Of a stretch of DNA of 64,000 nt, positions 61,469 through 64,000 are shown piece by piece (the stretch's first letter is position 1; each line of letters opens with the position of its first letter). The stretch is from Streptomyces maremycinicus. GTDB taxonomy: Bacteria > Actinomycetota > Actinomycetes > Streptomycetales > Streptomycetaceae. Under the pieces are notes generated by a model that ran no database searches, was not told the origin of the DNA, and worked only from the letters and a program-made list of their open reading frames with translations. The DNA lies in assembly GCF_001184025.1 (NCBI RefSeq), contig NZ_BBYG01000012.1:1-64000 (forward strand), in the 5' to 3' direction. A program made the position numbers and the translations under genes.

Positions 61469-62422
61469 ATGGACACGAATGAACACGTGATCGAGGTCAC
61501 CGACCTCCGGCGTGTGTACGGGGGCGGGTTCGAAGCGGTGCGTGGGATCTCCTTCCACGTCGGCCGCGGTGAGATCTTCGCGCTGCTCGGCACCAACGGC
61601 GCCGGAAAGACCTCGACGGTCGAGTTGCTGGAAGGGCTCGAGCGCCCCGACGGCGGGCGGATCAGCGTGCTGGGCCACGATCCCCACACCGAGCGGGCCG
61701 CCGTCCGGCCGCGCACCGGCGTGATGCTCCAGGAGGGCGGCTTCCCCTCCGAACTGACCGTCGCCGAGACCGCGCGCATGTGGGCGGGCTGCGTGAGCGG
61801 CGCCCGCCCGGTCGGGGAGGCGCTGGCACTGGTCGGACTCGCCGGACGGGCCCATGTCCGGGTCAAGCAGCTGTCCGGCGGTGAACGGCGGCGCCTCGAC
61901 CTGGCCCTCGCGGTCCTCGGCGAACCCGAGGTGCTCTTCCTCGACGAACCGACGACCGGCCTGGACGCCGAGGGACGCCGGGACACCTGGGACCTCGTGC
62001 GCGCACTGCGCGACGCCGGTACGACGGTGCTGCTGACCACGCACTACCTGGAGGAGGCGGAGAACCTCGCCGACCGGCTGGCCATCCTGCACCAGGGCCG
62101 GATCGCGGCCGCCGGGACACCCGCCGAGGTGACCGGCGCCCAGCCGTCCCGGATCACCTTCGAACTGCCCGAGGGCTACTTCGTCGGCGACCTGCCTCCG
62201 CTGGGCGAACTCGGGGTGTGCGGTCACGAGGTGGACGGGCGCGTCGTACGGCTGCGGACCGGGGAACTCCAGCGGGCGGCCACCGGTCTGCTGGTGTGGG
62301 CCGAGCGGGCCCAGGTGACGCTGCGGAGGCTGGACGTGCGGTCGGCCTCGCTGGAGGAGGCGTTCCTGGGGATCGCCCGGGAGGCGTCGAAGAGCGACGA
62401 GACCGAGGAGGTCACGGCATGA
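61469..62422 (+). CDS. ABC transporter ATP-binding protein (exporter type)
   Basis: A 317-aa nucleotide-binding subunit: Walker A LLGTNGAGKTSTVELLEG near 45, signature VKQLSGGERRRLDLALA, Walker B VLFLDEPTTGLDAEG and the switch His in LLTTHYLEEAE. The C-terminal 80 residues resemble drug-exporter subunits (CcmA type). It overlaps the permease gene by ATGA and is followed by a histidine kinase, the usual layout of an antibiotic- or lipid-exporting ABC system under two-component control. Confidence 0.93.
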   Translation: MDTNEHVIEVTDLRRVYGGGFEAVRGISFHVGRGEIFALLGTNGAGKTSTVELLEGLERPDGGRISVLGHDPHTERAAVRPRTGVMLQEGGFPSELTVAETARMWAGCVSGARPVGEALALVGLAGRAHVRVKQLSGGERRRLDLALAVLGEPEVLFLDEPTTGLDAEGRRDTWDLVRALRDAGTTVLLTTHYLEEAENLADRLAILHQGRIAAAGTPAEVTGAQPSRITFELPEGYFVGDLPPLGELGVCGHEVDGRVVRLRTGELQRAATGLLVWAERAQVTLRRLDVRSASLEEAFLGIAREASKSDETEEVTA

Positions 62423-63234
62423 GCGGAGTCACGGTGAAGGACTCGGCCACCCGTGCCGGCACCCGCCCGGTCACGACGCCCGCGAGCCGGATGGCCGCCC
62501 TCGCACGGGCCGAACTGACGCTGCTCGGGCGGAGCAGGAGCACGCTCATCGCGGCCGTGTTCATTCCGCTGGTGCTGCCGGTGTGCCTGGCGTCGGTGGT
62601 CGACGACATGGACGTGGAGGACGTCGGGCTCAGCGTCGGTCTGGTGCTGCTGCCCGCCGCGATCGGCTTCTCGCTGCTGTTCGGGGTGTACTCGGCGCTG
62701 GCGGCCATCTACACGGCCCGGCGGGAGGAACTGGTCCTCAAGCGACTGCGTACCGGTGAGCTGCGGGACGCGGAGATCCTCGGCGGGGCGGCGCTGCCCG
62801 TTGTAGCCACGGGGCTGGTGCAGTCCCTGGTGCTGGTGGCCGGCAGCACGGTCCTGCTCGACGTACCGGCCCCGAGGGCGCCCCATCTCGCGGTCCTGGG
62901 GCTGCTGTCGGGCCTGGTGATGTGCGCGGCGCTCGCGGCCGTCACGGCGGCCGTGACGCGGACCGTGGAGAGCGCTCAGGTCACCACCATGCCCATGGTG
63001 CTCCTGTCGATGATGGGTTCCGGCGTGACCGTCCCCCTGGAGATGCTGCCCGACCGGCTCGCCGCCGTCTGCGAACTGCTGCCGCTGTCCTCGGTGATCA
63101 TCCTGATCCGCGGCGGCTGGACCGGAGACCTGTCGGCGTACGAGGCCCTGGGCGCCCTGGCGACCGCACTGGCCTGGACCGTGGTGGCGGTGTTTGCTGT
63201 ACGGCGGTGGTTCCGTTGGGAGCCCCGGCGCTGA
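62419..63234 (+). CDS. ABC-2-type transporter permease
   Basis: A 271-aa membrane subunit with about six hydrophobic helices (for example IAAVFIPLVLPVCLASVV and LLPAAIGFSLLFGVYSALAA) and a 35-residue polar N-terminus. ATG 62419 overlaps the ATPase stop, coupling their translation. Partner of the preceding ATPase. Confidence 0.9.
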   Translation: MSGVTVKDSATRAGTRPVTTPASRMAALARAELTLLGRSRSTLIAAVFIPLVLPVCLASVVDDMDVEDVGLSVGLVLLPAAIGFSLLFGVYSALAAIYTARREELVLKRLRTGELRDAEILGGAALPVVATGLVQSLVLVAGSTVLLDVPAPRAPHLAVLGLLSGLVMCAALAAVTAAVTRTVESAQVTTMPMVLLSMMGSGVTVPLEMLPDRLAAVCELLPLSSVIILIRGGWTGDLSAYEALGALATALAWTVVAVFAVRRWFRWEPRR

Positions 63235-63272
63235 CGTACGCGCGGCGCCGGGAGTACGGGGAGACGGGGGGC

Positions 63273-64000
63273 GTGCGGATGCGCAGGCCGTGGGGCTGGT
63301 GGCGGCGGAAGAGCACGCCCGCGAAGGTCGAGACCTACACGCGGTGGTCGTTCCACTTCTTCGCCGTGGCCGAGTTCATGGCGGTGGGGCTGCCGTTCAC
63401 CGGCGGGCTGCGGACCGGCACGGGGTGGTGGCTGCCGGCGATGACGGTCGGGCACTGCGTCCTGAGCGCGGTGACGGCGTCACGGGCGCTGGACTGGACG
63501 CGCGGGCGCCGGCCACAGCCGGTCCGGCTGCTGTGGGCCCTGGCCGCGGCCACCGCGGTCGTCGCCGTCACCGCGATCGGGATCGCGGAGCACGGGCCGG
63601 ACCACGAGGGCGTCGACACCGCCGCGGGCGGGGTCTTCGGGGTCGTCCTGGTCTTCGGGGCCGGCTTCACCGCGCTCGGCGTGCGCAGACGGCGACGGGT
63701 GTTCGCGGTCGTCGCCGGCTTCGCGCTGGGCGCCGGGCTCATGGCGTTCCCGGTCGGACTGCCCGGCCCGGCCACGGTCATGACGATGACCGCCGTGTTC
63801 CTCGGCGGCGGATTCCTCGCCTTCACCTCCATCTTCTCCGTCTGGCTGCTCGACGCCGTCTACCGGCTCGACGAGGCCCGCGACACCCGGGCCCGACTCG
63901 CCGTCGCCGAGGAGCGGCTGCGGTTCGGACGGGATCTGCACGACGTGATGGGCCGGAACCTGGCGGTGATCGCCCTGAAGAGCGAGCTGGCCGTGCAACT
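63273..64000 (+). CDS. sensor histidine kinase (NarL/DesK type), truncated by window end
   Basis: An open frame to the window edge (about 242 codons present). The N-terminus is basic, then four to five hydrophobic helices (about residues 25-190), then the H-box RFGRDLHDVMGRNLAVIALK with the phospho-acceptor His near residue 228. It is a HisKA_3-type kinase of NarL-family systems; a response regulator is expected next. Start GTG 63273 has GGAG 9 bp upstream; ATG 63279 is possible. It lies 39 bp behind the ABC permease. Confidence 0.85.
   Translation, partial: MRMRRPWGWWRRKSTPAKVETYTRWSFHFFAVAEFMAVGLPFTGGLRTGTGWWLPAMTVGHCVLSAVTASRALDWTRGRRPQPVRLLWALAAATAVVAVTAIGIAEHGPDHEGVDTAAGGVFGVVLVFGAGFTALGVRRRRRVFAVVAGFALGAGLMAFPVGLPGPATVMTMTAVFLGGGFLAFTSIFSVWLLDAVYRLDEARDTRARLAVAEERLRFGRDLHDVMGRNLAVIALKSELAVQ

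Overview
The window is high-GC actinobacterial DNA and reads as a core chromosomal segment of a Streptomyces. The evidence is bldC, an atrA-type TetR gene, an nsdA-like sporulation gene, valine dehydrogenase, an Lsr2 paralogue, a parS site with the Streptomyces sequence, GTG starts and strong third-position GC. From memory, the gene order matches (in reverse) the S. coelicolor stretch around SCO4122 to SCO4073. No transposase, prophage or CRISPR array was seen.

Layout. 1-340: probable promoter and leader of an rRNA operon reading off the left edge. 0.36-6.9 kb: MarR/MFS pair, a PAS-SpoIIE-type phosphatase, a type II NADH dehydrogenase, then atrA. 7.3-21.3 kb: a membrane-anchored sigma factor with an extracellular sugar-binding-type domain, an AfsR-like SARP ATPase, an asparagine-synthase/lasso-cyclase-like orphan, an NsdA-like protein, L-2-hydroxyglutarate oxidase, TrmB and a PrsW-type protease. 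21.4-24.2 kb: aldo/keto reductase, an M23 peptidase behind a c-di-AMP riboswitch, and tRNA-fMet. 24.2-26.8 kb: a small riboflavin-type module (domain-swapped RibD, MarR, RibA) with matching palindromic operators. 26.8-28.9 kb: a DeoR/DUF4406/NUDIX operon.

29.0-36.3 kb is accessory in character. It holds a small orphan gene, a decayed alanine-dehydrogenase-like fragment, and a four-gene same-strand cluster: a Pycsar-type transmembrane effector, a Crp/Fnr regulator, a class III nucleotide cyclase and a large P-loop/TPR protein. It ends at tRNA-Lys. This cluster is the best candidate for an undescribed cyclic-nucleotide defence system.

36.4-48.4 kb: amino-acid permease, DEAD-box helicase with an R/D/G repeat tail and a long leader, lipoprotein, minimal metallopeptidase, membrane metallophosphoesterase, a tRNA Glu-Asp-Phe cluster containing parS, hrpA, a second identical tRNA-Asp, and a DUF6274 gene. 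48.5-60.9 kb: bldC, a hypothetical gene, vdh, a DUF3073 gene, purM-purF, a META lipoprotein, a mycothiol-type enzyme, purLQS and lsrL. 61.0-64.0 kb: two tRNA-Gly genes, an ABC exporter and a truncated histidine kinase. The first tRNA-Gly (UCC) lacks the normal T-arm and D-loop signatures and resembles the peptidoglycan-dedicated tRNA-Gly of staphylococci.

All functional statements come from reading motifs by eye. No database search was run.
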